A stretch of 64,000 nt of DNA from a virus, in the IMG/VR virus record IMGVR_UViG_3300018080_000105, positions 120,022 to 184,021 of that record. One strand, given 5' to 3'. Both the position numbers and the translations under genes were made by a program. Within the stretch, counting starts at the first letter, position 1, and every line of letters begins with the position of its first letter. The notes under the pieces are model-generated. The model was not told the DNA's origin, searched no databases, and worked only from the letters and a program-made list of their open reading frames with translations. Positions 53,379 through 62,376 of this stretch are shown in pieces.

Positions 53379-54605
53379 TTACCCAAAATCGATGTGACGA
53401 CGGCGACCCCCGTCGGGATCTGTATGAGGACGTAGCTGATTCAACTCGTCCTGCAACTCATTGGCGCGAGATTGCAATTCGCGACGCTCGGCACGTAGCT
53501 GTTGTAATTCACTGGAAAGCCGACGAGTTTCAATTGCTCGTCGATCACGTTCCAGTCGCCCGCCAATGTGATCAATGTACGCAGCGATCCCGCGGTCAAA
53601 ATCTTCTCCAGTGGCGAACTGAAACTCTGTAATATGCCTGTCGTGAAACAGGGATTCCCGCGGGAACATCAACGCTTTGTAAGTGCGAAAGAAGAACTCT
53701 CCCATCACACGCTCATTGCACTCGTCAAGTAATACCCACTTTTCGACTGCCCATGGACTACCATCGGCAGTCGTTCCACGCGGCACGAGCAACATGTTGT
53801 AAGCCCGGGCCTGGTCCGCAAACTTTGACGGTATAACACCGTCGTGTGTAATGGTAGGGTACGCTGGTGGCGGCGGAGGCGGAGGCGGCGGGGGCGCCGC
53901 TGGCACGGTAGACGACTCTGTCCGACGCGGACGATACGGTGGCTGATCGTCAATTATTTGCGACAGGCGAGGCGGCTGCTGGTTCTGTTGGTTTGGTCGA
54001 AAACCCTCCATCACCTGAGAAGCATGCAATACCAGTTGTTCCCAAGTAGCGAACTCCCGCCATGACGTGGGCTCACCGCCAACAAACTGACGACACGTGT
54101 TCACGACCGGGTTGGCCGTCAACACGAGGCTGATCCGCCCGCTATCCGGGTCCACCTGCCGAACAGACCACTGCTCGGTGTGAGTTTGTACAACGTGGTA
54201 CCCAAATGTGTTGGCCGCGTCTACCAGGTCCAACGTGAGACGGCACATGTGGACTTTATCTGAAACATAGCGCGACACGTCTGGGCCATCCGCCGAGTTG
54301 TCGGCTTCAAGGTATTGCATCAGACACGCCACCAGCATCGCAATGAAGTCTTCGTCAGCGTACATTTGCACCGCTCGGTGCCCCGCCGCAATGCACCACC
54401 ACCGTAAAATTTTGTTGGAACCTGGAAACAATTTGAGAACCTCCCGGCGGCGAGAGGTGTCGATTACCGCCCACCGGGAGGTGTCGTCTGTATGTTCCAA
54501 CGACAACCGCCCACAGATGTGCGTTGGAAAAGTGCTCGACAACTGTTGGTGCAGTTGTTGAAATAATTGAGCATGCCGGTCTGTGGTTGGTCGTGGAAGT
54601 GTCAT
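53379..54605 (-). CDS. Hypothetical protein with polyproline run and C-terminal coiled coil
   Basis: The 408-aa protein has an N-terminal globular part (TDRHAQLFQQLHQQLSSTF to about residue 200), a run of ten prolines near residue 240, a second small domain, and a coiled coil over the last 70 residues (LSSELQQLRAERRELQSRA). It ends 4 bases before the ligase gene region. It may be a structural or assembly protein. No family is recognised. Confidence 0.7.
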   Translation of the reverse strand: MTLPRPTTDRHAQLFQQLHQQLSSTFPTHICGRLSLEHTDDTSRWAVIDTSRRREVLKLFPGSNKILRWWCIAAGHRAVQMYADEDFIAMLVACLMQYLEADNSADGPDVSRYVSDKVHMCRLTLDLVDAANTFGYHVVQTHTEQWSVRQVDPDSGRISLVLTANPVVNTCRQFVGGEPTSWREFATWEQLVLHASQVMEGFRPNQQNQQPPRLSQIIDDQPPYRPRRTESSTVPAAPPPPPPPPPPAYPTITHDGVIPSKFADQARAYNMLLVPRGTTADGSPWAVEKWVLLDECNERVMGEFFFRTYKALMFPRESLFHDRHITEFQFATGEDFDRGIAAYIDHIGGRLERDRRAIETRRLSSELQQLRAERRELQSRANELQDELNQLRPHTDPDGGRRRHIDFG

Positions 54606-54608
54606 GGT

Positions 54609-55733
54609 CTAGTCTACGAAACCTTTCGCGACAGGCAGGAAAGGAACAGGCGTATCTGTCGAAGTCATCGTTTGATACTTCACAGTCAACCGCTTCCCTA
54701 TGTAATCCTGGTGGTTATCCCAGAAATGTCGCTTCTGCGCGTGTGTACCGGGAGAGGTAACCTCGAACTTGTGCCCGGCATCGGTCACGCATTCAAAGAT
54801 CGCCATACCGACAGCGCCACCACGACCCTCGCGGCATCCCACCACGGGAAACTCGGCATCTACAAAAGTCTTCATCTTCAGCAGGTCCGTTGACCGATCA
54901 CCGGGACGGTAACCTGTACGGCCGTGACGAAGCATTGCACCTTCATAGCTGTTATCCAGACACTGCGCCTGAAATGCGACAGCTTCGTCGAGTGACGCCG
55001 CCGGGACAGTTTTGGCTAATTGAACGTGTGTACTGCCCTGCGCGTACATGCCCCATTGCAGCCGGTCGAAGCGTTCAACGAACGGCCGCTCAGTGTCGTT
55101 GATGTCGTACAGCATGAAACATAGATCTGCAGAACCTGCCTGCTTCTTCCGCACCAACGATCCAATTTTATTCAAGGGTTTGCCGTGGATATACAGCTCG
55201 CCATCCAGAATCATCCCGGCATCCATAACTGGAAACAGCTGTTCCTTGATGTGATCGCAACTCACGATCTCTTCACCTTTACGGCTGAACAGCTTGATGT
55301 CCATACTGTCGCTAGCAATCGCCAAGCACCGGTGGCCATCAAACTTAGGCTGCACACGGATGTAGTCCGCGTCATTCCAGTCGACTTGGTTGGCGTAGTC
55401 TTCGTACTTGTGGGCCAGCATAGGGGCCAGTGCCTTTTTGGCGTCTGACTCCTCTACTGTCAGCCCGTACTGTTTGCGGTCACGCTGCTTGGTATGCTTG
55501 GCCGTCGCTTCGGCATAAGCCTGCTCCAACGCTGTGGTCGCATTTTTTTTGCCGGTGTTTTTGCCTTCTTTGATGTGATCTCGCGTGACCTGTTTCTTCC
55601 CGCCCTGTTTCCCGTGCTCCACGACGATGACACCGGTCCCGTCGGGTTGCGCTTCAACCCAGATCCGCCATTCCTGTACGGAACCATTTGAAGCGCGTTT
55701 GAACAGAGTGGGGTGTTCAACTGTCTTTGTCAT
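54609..55733 (-). CDS. ATP-dependent DNA ligase with N-terminal WGR-like domain
   Basis: The start at 55733 (MTKTVEHPTLFKRAS) has GGAGG upstream. The first 85 residues (EWRIWVEAQPDGTGVIVVEH, then GKNTGKKNATTALEQAY) resemble a WGR domain, as in several phage ligases. The catalytic part has KFDG at 130-133 with nucleophile K130, LDGEL at 176-180, EGAMLR and LLKMK. It seals nicks using ATP. It completes the replication set with polymerase, helicases and RNase H. Confidence 0.88.
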   Translation of the reverse strand: MTKTVEHPTLFKRASNGSVQEWRIWVEAQPDGTGVIVVEHGKQGGKKQVTRDHIKEGKNTGKKNATTALEQAYAEATAKHTKQRDRKQYGLTVEESDAKKALAPMLAHKYEDYANQVDWNDADYIRVQPKFDGHRCLAIASDSMDIKLFSRKGEEIVSCDHIKEQLFPVMDAGMILDGELYIHGKPLNKIGSLVRKKQAGSADLCFMLYDINDTERPFVERFDRLQWGMYAQGSTHVQLAKTVPAASLDEAVAFQAQCLDNSYEGAMLRHGRTGYRPGDRSTDLLKMKTFVDAEFPVVGCREGRGGAVGMAIFECVTDAGHKFEVTSPGTHAQKRHFWDNHQDYIGKRLTVKYQTMTSTDTPVPFLPVAKGFVD

Positions 55734-55746
55734 CAATCCTCCAGTG

Positions 55747-56094
55747 TCAAGCAGAGACGGGTGTATTGATCGGCGTGAACTCGCCATGCTGGCTGAGTCT
55801 CGCATACGCGTTCTCGTTCTTCAACGCGTCATCCAGGGTCCGAAAGAAGTGGTGTCCCTGATACTTGTCCGTGTCATCTTTCGCGGCACGTACCCAGCCT
55901 CGGGCACATTCCCACACATGATCGCGGCCTTTGAAGAAGCTGCAGTGGCCGAAACCACGGCGGTCGTCGGGTAGGCAGGTCCAGCCGAGGTCTTCGGCAA
56001 GATCGTTTTCCTCGGCCAGCCTGCTGAGCATACGGCTTTTATGGGGTTCGGCCCAATTGGCGAGGAAGGTTTCTGTTCGTGTTCTCCAGCTCAT
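55747..56094 (-). CDS. Hypothetical protein, 115 aa
   Basis: The start at 56094 (MSWRTRTETFLANW) has AGGA 7 bases upstream. The protein has aromatic and charged residues (GFGHCSFFKGRDHVWECARG) and ends in a helix. It lies just upstream of the ligase gene. No family is recognised. Confidence 0.7.
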   Translation of the reverse strand: MSWRTRTETFLANWAEPHKSRMLSRLAEENDLAEDLGWTCLPDDRRGFGHCSFFKGRDHVWECARGWVRAAKDDTDKYQGHHFFRTLDDALKNENAYARLSQHGEFTPINTPVSA

Positions 56095-56098
56095 TCTC

Positions 56099-56653
56099 TT
56101 ATCCTGTTTCTTCATCTGTTGGTGCTGCGGCGGAAGAACTTCCGTCCAGCATCGTAACTTCTGCAATTGGCGGCGTTTCATTACGAATGCCCGCTAACTC
56201 GTACACGTCGACCCACGTAGCTTCACACGACAGGCATTCGCTCTGCTGTGTAACTTCTCCGTTAAAGTCTGATTGATAGACACTTGTGTGCAAGTCGTCC
56301 GATCCGCAGAACGGGCAACGCACACCATGCGTCAAAAGGTATTGTTGTCGATCCGCTGACGTCAGCGTGTTCAATGCTCCGCGGCGTAGCGAAAAGGTGT
56401 AATCATCTTCGCCTTCAAACAGAAAGTCCTGCTCCAGGTCAATTTCTGAGTCATGCAGCTCCAGCACGATCTCCCCGTGCTGATCCCGCAGCGTGGCGAT
56501 CATCTTGGCCTCCTCACGATCGATGCGCACGCCCGCTGTGTAACTGTTGTCGTATGTAACCGTGATCTCCTGATCGCAGTCATCGCCATCGCCTCGAATC
56601 ATTTGATTCAGGATTGTCCCGGACACGATCCGCGTCTTCTGGAATCTCGACAT
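56099..56653 (-). CDS. Zinc-ribbon protein, 184 aa
   Basis: The start at 56653 (MSRFQKTRIVSGTIL) has GGAG 5 bases upstream. After a beta-rich N-terminal half, VRCPFCGSDDLH and ECLSCEATW form a C-terminal zinc ribbon, similar to transcription-factor and DNA-binding ribbons. The tail is Ser/Ala/Glu-rich. It may be a regulator. No family is recognised. Confidence 0.7.
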   Translation of the reverse strand: MSRFQKTRIVSGTILNQMIRGDGDDCDQEITVTYDNSYTAGVRIDREEAKMIATLRDQHGEIVLELHDSEIDLEQDFLFEGEDDYTFSLRRGALNTLTSADRQQYLLTHGVRCPFCGSDDLHTSVYQSDFNGEVTQQSECLSCEATWVDVYELAGIRNETPPIAEVTMLDGSSSAAAPTDEETG

Positions 56654-56655
56654 TT

Positions 56656-57666
56656 CTACTCCATATCGATAAGACGTCGCTGTGATGTCGATGACCCCGC
56701 TGGATACAGCGTGGCTTTGATCCAATCGTTTGGATCTGGTTCTGGAACGCACTCCCGCTTTACAGCACGAGCCGCCAGGTACCCCATCACATTTGCGGGT
56801 ATTACTGTCTCAGTGCCGAGATCATCATTTTGCCAGATCTCCCGCCACTTTTTGTTGTTCGTAATGTACACCTCACGACCACGACAGCCGACAAGTTTCA
56901 ATAGCTCACGTTGCACTTCTGTGAGTGTGGGATTCGCACGCAGAACGCGCTTAAACGCTTTCAGTTCTTCACGACTGGAAATCGATTGAAACATCTTGAA
57001 GAGCGCTTCACGAGGAACCATCCGCATGTCCACTGTGGTGTGGTTGTTGATTCCCCACATCCTTCCGGGCATGACGAGTCGGCGCGACCAGAACCGTAAT
57101 TCAGCTACAATTTTGTTGCTGTTTGCCTGGTCCCAGTCCCCCTCGCGTAACTCCCGCAAGATGTTATCACTGATGTCTGTAGCGTTCATCGTGATGTAGT
57201 CGTACAACCTCATGGGCGGCGTAGTGTGTGTTGCTACGCTTTTTTCGTACTGATAGTGATCGAGGCCGAGTTCTTCAGGTTCTGGCAGTGTGCGCATCAA
57301 TGATTCGTACTCGGCTTCCAGCTGTTCCGCCAATCGCAGTTTGTCTGCTCCGGGGTGTACGGAATCCATCTGCATAATACGGTCGCCACACCACGCACCG
57401 GCAGAACGGGGCCGGACCACGTAATGTTGCAAAAGACCGCTGCCGACTTTTTCCCATTCCAAGTAGTGACGCTTTTCCGGAGTAGGCGGCTTTCTTCGCG
57501 TTCGCGCCAAACAACCATAGGCGTTACTGAGCAGTAGCTGGGAGGCCAACTGATATTTGTTGATAGGGCCAGAAACAGCCGGTGGCTGTCCTTGGGCGCC
57601 CATCGCCAGCGACGAGATGTACTCCATCCTGTCCAGGTTGACGAGTAATACCGGGCCGTCAGACAT
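56656..57666 (-). CDS. Hypothetical protein, 336 aa
   Basis: The protein is helical and basic in the second half (FKRVLRANPTLTEVQRELLK) with YITNNKKWREIW near its end. It contains no catalytic motif I recognise. It overlaps the RNase H gene by 8 bases. Confidence 0.72.
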   Translation of the reverse strand: MSDGPVLLVNLDRMEYISSLAMGAQGQPPAVSGPINKYQLASQLLLSNAYGCLARTRRKPPTPEKRHYLEWEKVGSGLLQHYVVRPRSAGAWCGDRIMQMDSVHPGADKLRLAEQLEAEYESLMRTLPEPEELGLDHYQYEKSVATHTTPPMRLYDYITMNATDISDNILRELREGDWDQANSNKIVAELRFWSRRLVMPGRMWGINNHTTVDMRMVPREALFKMFQSISSREELKAFKRVLRANPTLTEVQRELLKLVGCRGREVYITNNKKWREIWQNDDLGTETVIPANVMGYLAARAVKRECVPEPDPNDWIKATLYPAGSSTSQRRLIDME

Positions 57667-58339
57667 TAGACTGCGGGTTCAACGCATGAGGATCAAGCGG
57701 TTGTCCGGTTTCCGGATCGTAAAATCGCAGATTGTCAATTGCGTTGGCGGCCCGCGTCGCGTGGTTGTCGCCTTCCACTTCGGCAGGGTCGTTTGCCCGC
57801 ATAATGGCACCGCGAGACAACCCCGCAATTAGATCGGCGGCCCAGTTGAGCTCCGTTGTCTGCCGAGGCGCCCAGTGGAACTGGCAGTGATAACCGTTCC
57901 GCCGCAGTTCTTTCATCGCTGCCCAGATCGCAAACTGTTTGCGCGGGACGTCCTGAGTCGGCCCCATGGCCCGGTTGCCCCAAGTGGCGATGGTCTGTGA
58001 GTCGGTCAGCACATGGACCTGTAGGTGTCCGCGTGTGCGAAGCCGTTCTTTGCCGTGCTGGTTGTCGTACCAAGTAAGGGCCTGAATGTAGGGCATGGAC
58101 TCTGCGAAGTTCACAGACCCACAATCCATCGCCCCGTAGAAGAAGCGACGAATCGGTATCGGTTGGTTGGTGATCAGTGTCGCGGCCCAGCCGCACGCTC
58201 CGTCCCAACCACTACCGGAACCGTCGCCTACCAAGAGCACGTCCCATTGTGGGTTCTGCATCTTGGCGAGAACAGTGTCAAGCGTCCGGTGATCCTGTTG
58301 CGGGGCTGGTTCCCGTGTCTGTGCTGTCGGGTGCTCCAT
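57659..58339 (-). CDS. Ribonuclease HI-like protein
   Basis: The start at 58339 (MEHPTAQTRE) has AAGG upstream. The RNase H acidic set is visible: D39 in LLVGDGSGSG, E80 in NFAES, D113 in HVLTDSQ and D169 in NWAADL. At 226 aa it has an extra N-terminal 30 residues and a C-terminal tail beyond the usual 150. It would remove RNA primers or R-loops. It overlaps the upstream gene by 62 bases, more than usual here. Confidence 0.85.
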   Translation of the reverse strand: MEHPTAQTREPAPQQDHRTLDTVLAKMQNPQWDVLLVGDGSGSGWDGACGWAATLITNQPIPIRRFFYGAMDCGSVNFAESMPYIQALTWYDNQHGKERLRTRGHLQVHVLTDSQTIATWGNRAMGPTQDVPRKQFAIWAAMKELRRNGYHCQFHWAPRQTTELNWAADLIAGLSRGAIMRANDPAEVEGDNHATRAANAIDNLRFYDPETGQPLDPHALNPQSNV

Positions 58340-58688
58340 TTGTGCCTTCTTTCTTTTGAGCCTCCAACTGGGCCAGTGCCTGCGATTGCTTTGCCATGTA
58401 GTCATCGACTTCGCGAAGCATGTTGGTTGCCATGTTGTAAATCAGTCCCAGCGATCGTACGACCTGTTGCCCAGTGTTGACCAATTCAGCCGGGCGTACT
58501 GATCCACGCAGCTCGTCGCGAATACCCAGGAACATTGGCGGGAACTTGTTGTTCAGTTCGCCGTAGTTGGGGATGATCGCGACTGATTGCAGTTCGGGAA
58601 TAGTGTCCAGCAGGTCGTCGGCAAACACTGTCGCCATGGCCTGCACTTCTTCGTTAAAAGGTCGCCGTTTCTGAGTCGTTTCCGACAT
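58278..58688 (-). CDS. Hypothetical protein, 136 aa
   Basis: The protein has a helical middle (VNTGQQVVRSLGLIYNMATN) and a disordered Thr/Ser/Gly-rich C-terminus. It overlaps the DUF1360-like gene by 35 bases and RNase H by 62. No family is recognised. Confidence 0.7.
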   Translation of the reverse strand: MSETTQKRRPFNEEVQAMATVFADDLLDTIPELQSVAIIPNYGELNNKFPPMFLGIRDELRGSVRPAELVNTGQQVVRSLGLIYNMATNMLREVDDYMAKQSQALAQLEAQKKEGTNGAPDSTDTGTSPATGSPDA

Positions 58689-59076
58689 TGAATATCCTGT
58701 CCGTAAAAGTCATGCACTGTGTGGCGGCCAGCGAGTACGCTGGCATCTTCAGCAAGAAGACCACCCAGGGCGTTTCAACAAACAACGCCGGAATAAAGCA
58801 GGTCACCATGACCATCCACGGCGTGTGGTGGGAAAAGCAGAAAGGACAACTGACCAGCTCCGCGAGCAGCCGCGGGCAGTAGCGATCAGCCAGTCGCATC
58901 CACAGAGGCAAAGGATCTTCCTCTGCATTTTCCGGGATGTGGTCCTCCTCGGGCAGCTCATCGTCCAGATCCTGGAAGAATGCCCGCGGTGTTGCGAAGA
59001 TCGAACCCTCGAACCAAACGGTATGTACGGCTTTGGCAGCCAGTACCATCACAATGAAGTCAAACCAGTTCATCAT
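58654..59076 (-). CDS. DUF1360-like membrane protein
   Basis: The 140-aa protein has an N-terminal hydrophobic helix (DFIVMVLAAKAVHTVWF), the segment LVSCPFCFSHHTPWMVMVTC characteristic of DUF1360-type phage proteins (CPxC followed by a transmembrane helix), and a further hydrophobic span (VVFLLKMPAYSLAAT). It is probably an inner-membrane protein of unknown function. Its start codon lies about 10 bases after the T-tract of a terminator-like hairpin. Confidence 0.72.
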   Translation of the reverse strand: MMNWFDFIVMVLAAKAVHTVWFEGSIFATPRAFFQDLDDELPEEDHIPENAEEDPLPLWMRLADRYCPRLLAELVSCPFCFSHHTPWMVMVTCFIPALFVETPWVVFLLKMPAYSLAATQCMTFTDRIFNVGNDSETATF

Positions 59077-59085
59077 CTTCTCTGC

Positions 59086-59118
59086 AAAAAAGGTGCCCGG
59101 GGCAAAGCGCCCCGGACC
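59086..59118 (-). terminator. Rho-independent terminator upstream of the DUF1360-like gene
   Basis: A GC stem (59097-59103 with 59109-59115, loop of 5, extendable with a bulge) is followed on the minus strand by GCACC and six T (59091-59086). It ends the transcript of the small hydrophobic gene and sits directly before the next start. Confidence 0.75.
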
Positions 59119-59124
59119 ACAGTA

Positions 59125-59268
59125 TTACGCCCCGTTCCAGCTGTTTAACATCTTGATGCCCAGGGCAGCCATGCCGAGAGCACTGAGCGGTATGATTAGT
59201 CCCAGGGCCGGAATAGTGGCCAAAGTCCCAATCACCAGCAGAGGAGGCAGTACCACATTGGGAGCCAT
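59125..59268 (-). CDS. Small hydrophobic membrane protein, 47 aa
   Basis: The ATG at 59268 has AAGGAG 7 bases upstream. The product is almost wholly hydrophobic: MAPNVVLPPLLVIGTLATIP continues with ALGLIIPLSALGMAALGIKM and ends LNSWNGA. One long or two short membrane helices are likely. Small phage membrane peptides of this kind include holins, lysis regulators and superinfection-exclusion proteins; the choice cannot be made here. Confidence 0.75.
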   Translation of the reverse strand: MAPNVVLPPLLVIGTLATIPALGLIIPLSALGMAALGIKMLNSWNGA

Positions 59269-59284
59269 CCCAAGTCTCCTTGTA

Positions 59285-59524
59285 TCAACCCAGGATCTCT
59301 TCCTCGCCGTAAGGCCAGGATTTCGTCAATCCAGAGTCAGGTTCGTGACCTCGCTCGCGAAGAGCTACGGCCGCAATCGGATAAGGAGGCGAAAGAGGTA
59401 ACTGCCTAGCGCGGTTACGCTCCAAATCTGACCGGGGCGAAGGGAGCCGCCGCGTGGTTCTACCAGCGGAGACCCTTCGTTCCTGGAAAAGTTTCGCACT
59501 CCGACTCAATGAGGGTGTAGCCAT
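59285..59524 (-). CDS. Possible basic hypothetical protein, 79 aa
   Basis: The ATG at 59524 has AGAGAACAGG upstream, and the frame ends 17 bases before the hydrophobic gene. The product (MATPSLSRSAKLFQERRVSA) is basic and low in hydrophobic residues, so it may be disordered or not real. It reads away from the terminase, so a divergent promoter pair would have to fit in 59525-59628. Confidence 0.45.
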   Translation of the reverse strand: MATPSLSRSAKLFQERRVSAGRTTRRLPSPRSDLERNRARQLPLSPPYPIAAVALRERGHEPDSGLTKSWPYGEEEILG

Positions 59525-59628
59525 ACCTGTTCTCTGGTTGAGTTTCAGTGATTGGGCTGGCTATCATACTCCCTCACGACGCCGGCGGGAAGATCCCGCT
59601 GGTGTTTCCTGAAGCCAAGGTGGGCAGT

Positions 59629-61515
59629 ATGGTTGCGAAGTTGTCGATGCCGGAACTGGCGAAGACGGTCGATATGATCGTCGCGCCGCAAATTGCAGGA
59701 CGCCGGCAGTCCAAGCTGGACAGGCTCGTGTATCTCCGGAAACTCGCAGAGTCCGGAGCCATTCATACACTGGAGCCATTCCTTCCGCTGTGCCTGACGC
59801 TGCAGGGAAAACCCTACGAGCTGTCAGACCACTTCCCGTTCAGCCCTGTCTTCAAAACGATGATGCCAAGCACGCTCGTGCTGAAGACTGGCCGACAGGT
59901 ATCCAAATCCACCTCCCTGGCTTCGCACGGGGTGATGTTGGCGAATTGCATTCCCCACTTTCGTACGCTGTACGTCATGCCGCTCTATGAGCAGGTCCGA
60001 CGTTTCTCAAACAACTATGTGCGGCCTTTCATCGACAGATCGCCGATCAAGACCCTATGGTCGGGGACCAGCACAGAGAACTCCGTGCTGCAGCGATCGT
60101 TCAAGAACCTGTCGATCATGCTGTTCTCGTTCGCCCTGCTGGACGCCGACCGCGTCCGCGGTATCTCGGCCGACAAGGTGGCCATCGACGAAGTCCAGGA
60201 CATGGACCCGGACCACATCCCGATTATTCGCGAAGTGATGTCACACAGTCAGTACGGGCTGTTTCAATTTACTGGAACACCCAAATCACTGGACAACCCG
60301 CTTGAAGGGCTGTGGCGACGAAGCAGCCAGGCTGAGTGGTTCATCCCTTGCTTCAGTTGCGGTGAGTGGAACATTCCGACGTTGGAATTTCACTTGGATG
60401 AAATGGTCGGACCATACCATGACGACATTTCGGAGCGTTGTCCTGGCGTTGTGTGTCACAAATGCCAGAGACCAATCTTTCCGCGACAAGGACACTGGGT
60501 CCATCGGTATCCGCAACGGCGGTGGCAGATGGCGGGCTATCATGTGCCGCAGATCATCATGCCACTGCACTACGGCAAACCTGAAAAATGGCGAGAGCTG
60601 TTAGCCAAGCGAGAAGGCTGGGGCAACACCACGCAGGCCACGTTCTACAACGAAGTGATGGGTGAGTCTGTCGACGCGGGACAGAAGCTGATCACCGAAA
60701 CCGAATTGCGGAAAGCAGCTAATCTCCCGTGGTCGAACAAACCTGACGACCCGGATCCCAAAGTGCTTCGCCAGTTGCCCGGTTACCGCATGCGGATGAT
60801 GGGCGTTGACTGGGGTGGCGGCGGCGAAGACGGTGTGTCGTTCACCACGCTGGCACTGCTGGGACTCTCCCCGTCTGGTCACGTGGATCTGTTGTGGGGT
60901 AAACGCCTCGTCCTGTCTCAGGAACATCTCAGGGAAGCACAGGAAGTGCTGTACTGGATCAAGCGATTTGGCTGTGACCTGATGGCCCACGACTACACCG
61001 GAGCCGGTGTTGTGCGAGAGACCGTGATGGTTCAGGCCGGGTTTAACCTCGATCGCGTGATGCCCATCCAGTACGTACGAGCTGCTTCTTCCAATCTGAT
61101 TCGCTACGTAGAAGCTACGCCACTTCACAACCGTGCACACTATCGGCTCGATAAGACCCGTTCATTGTTGTACACGTTCCAAGCGTTGAAGCTGAACCTG
61201 CTCCGTACTTTTGAGTACGACTACGTCAACGATGACAACCCAGGGCTGCTACATGACTTCCTGGCTCTCGTGGAAGAGAAGACAGAAAGCCGACTGGCGG
61301 GTGACATTTACACGATCACCCGCAACCCGATGCTGACTGATGACTTTGCCCAGGCAGTGAACATCGGGATCGCGGGGCTGTGGCACGCGAATGATGCTTG
61401 GCCCAACTACGCAGAAGCTGCCGCAATCGGTCGAGTAACACAGAGCCAAGTAGCCTCGTTCGGCTCCCGTGACTACGGTTGGAACGAAGACAGCGGTTTC
61501 TTCAATAATCGTTAG
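59629..61515 (+). CDS. terL: Large terminase subunit with zinc ribbon
   Basis: The start at ATG 59629 (MVAKLSMPELAKT) has AGGTGG about 5 bases upstream; a GTG at 59548 would add 27 residues. The 628-aa protein has Walker A-like TGRQVSKST near 87-95, Walker B KVAIDEVQD near 183-191, and TGTP at 215-218. A zinc ribbon (C241, C244, C276, C279) lies between ATPase and nuclease. Nuclease aspartates are in MGVDWGGGGEDG, MAHDYTG and LLHDFLAL. It powers DNA packaging into the head through the portal. It is the only confident plus-strand gene in the window. Confidence 0.9.
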   Translation: MVAKLSMPELAKTVDMIVAPQIAGRRQSKLDRLVYLRKLAESGAIHTLEPFLPLCLTLQGKPYELSDHFPFSPVFKTMMPSTLVLKTGRQVSKSTSLASHGVMLANCIPHFRTLYVMPLYEQVRRFSNNYVRPFIDRSPIKTLWSGTSTENSVLQRSFKNLSIMLFSFALLDADRVRGISADKVAIDEVQDMDPDHIPIIREVMSHSQYGLFQFTGTPKSLDNPLEGLWRRSSQAEWFIPCFSCGEWNIPTLEFHLDEMVGPYHDDISERCPGVVCHKCQRPIFPRQGHWVHRYPQRRWQMAGYHVPQIIMPLHYGKPEKWRELLAKREGWGNTTQATFYNEVMGESVDAGQKLITETELRKAANLPWSNKPDDPDPKVLRQLPGYRMRMMGVDWGGGGEDGVSFTTLALLGLSPSGHVDLLWGKRLVLSQEHLREAQEVLYWIKRFGCDLMAHDYTGAGVVRETVMVQAGFNLDRVMPIQYVRAASSNLIRYVEATPLHNRAHYRLDKTRSLLYTFQALKLNLLRTFEYDYVNDDNPGLLHDFLALVEEKTESRLAGDIYTITRNPMLTDDFAQAVNIGIAGLWHANDAWPNYAEAAAIGRVTQSQVASFGSRDYGWNEDSGFFNNR

Positions 61516-61840
61516 GCCGAATCAAATCTGTGTGCAGTGCCTCGTTGGTGTGGTCGCGTGTGTGGATGATTAGGTAAACATGCTCCGGGTAGGTCCACTC
61601 GATCTTACGAAACTCTGTCACGAAGGCGTCTTTGTCGAACGGTGCCCACGTATCGCATACCCACAACTCAGTCATATTGGCGGATGAGATTTCCTTGAAG
61701 CGACTGTCCTGGTGTTCGTCCATCCAGTAAACCAACGGCTGGGCTTTTTGTACTTCTCGGCGGTAAGGGCCTTCTCCAGTGCGTGCCCGTTCCGGGTACA
61801 GATGGAACAAGTAGATATCATAAGACGTGATGGCTGTCAT
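61502..61840 (-). CDS. Hypothetical protein, 112 aa, convergent with terminase
   Basis: The start at 61840 (MTAITSYDIYLFHLY) overlaps the upstream stop (ATGA). Strand-helix order and the IIHTRDHTNE segment suggest a small alpha/beta fold. Its 3' end overlaps that of the terminase by 14 bases on the opposite strand. No family is recognised. Confidence 0.7.
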   Translation of the reverse strand: MTAITSYDIYLFHLYPERARTGEGPYRREVQKAQPLVYWMDEHQDSRFKEISSANMTELWVCDTWAPFDKDAFVTEFRKIEWTYPEHVYLIIHTRDHTNEALHTDLIRPNDY

Positions 61841-62310
61841 TCGCGTGTTTTCCGGTACGGAGAGCAAGTCCACGCCGTTGCGCGGTTGTACAGGCGATAG
61901 TGATCCGCCAGCTTGTCGAACAACCGATCTGCTAACCGGTCAAGATAGTATGCCGCAAAAGCCGGGGCATCATCTCGCGTCACCAGCGCAACGCCCTGGT
62001 GGTAGAACTCACCCTGTGTATCGATTGTCAGAGCTACCAGCCCATTGTACGCCACTACACCTTCGTCACGCCCTCGCTGTACATCACCTGGCGGACGTTC
62101 TCGTTGCCCCAGGAAGACGAATGAACAAGGCAGCCATTCTTCCAGTTGAGTCTGGAACAGAGCGTAAACCTCTTCAATCAAGTCGTTGCCGGCAGCGGTG
62201 GTGGTACCAGCTTCTTTATCTGCTTCGCTCGGGTCGCCTGGACCCAGCAGCTCGACGTACACATATCTGGAATCTTCCCGGTTACGCGGGCGCCAGTTAC
62301 CTCGTCCCAT
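61837..62310 (-). CDS. Hypothetical protein, 157 aa
   Basis: The ATG at 62310 has GGAG about 8 bases upstream and lies just after a terminator-like hairpin. The protein has a charged N-terminus, an alpha/beta middle (DEGVVAYNGLVALTIDTQGE) and a helical C-terminal part (AAYYLDRLADRLFDKLADHY). No family is recognised. Confidence 0.7.
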   Translation of the reverse strand: MGRGNWRPRNREDSRYVYVELLGPGDPSEADKEAGTTTAAGNDLIEEVYALFQTQLEEWLPCSFVFLGQRERPPGDVQRGRDEGVVAYNGLVALTIDTQGEFYHQGVALVTRDDAPAFAAYYLDRLADRLFDKLADHYRLYNRATAWTCSPYRKTRE

Positions 62311-62320
62311 TAGTTGATCT

Positions 62321-62358
62321 CCATGAAAAGCGGGCCGCAGGAAACCCCGCAGCCCGCT
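62321..62358 (-). terminator. Hairpin upstream of the gene starting at 62310
   Basis: A 7-bp stem (62329-62335 with 62352-62358), with further pairing inside the loop, is followed on the minus strand by TTTTCATGGAG, whose end is the ribosome site of the next gene. Confidence 0.65.
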
Positions 62359-62376
62359 GAGTGTGCGTCGCGATGA

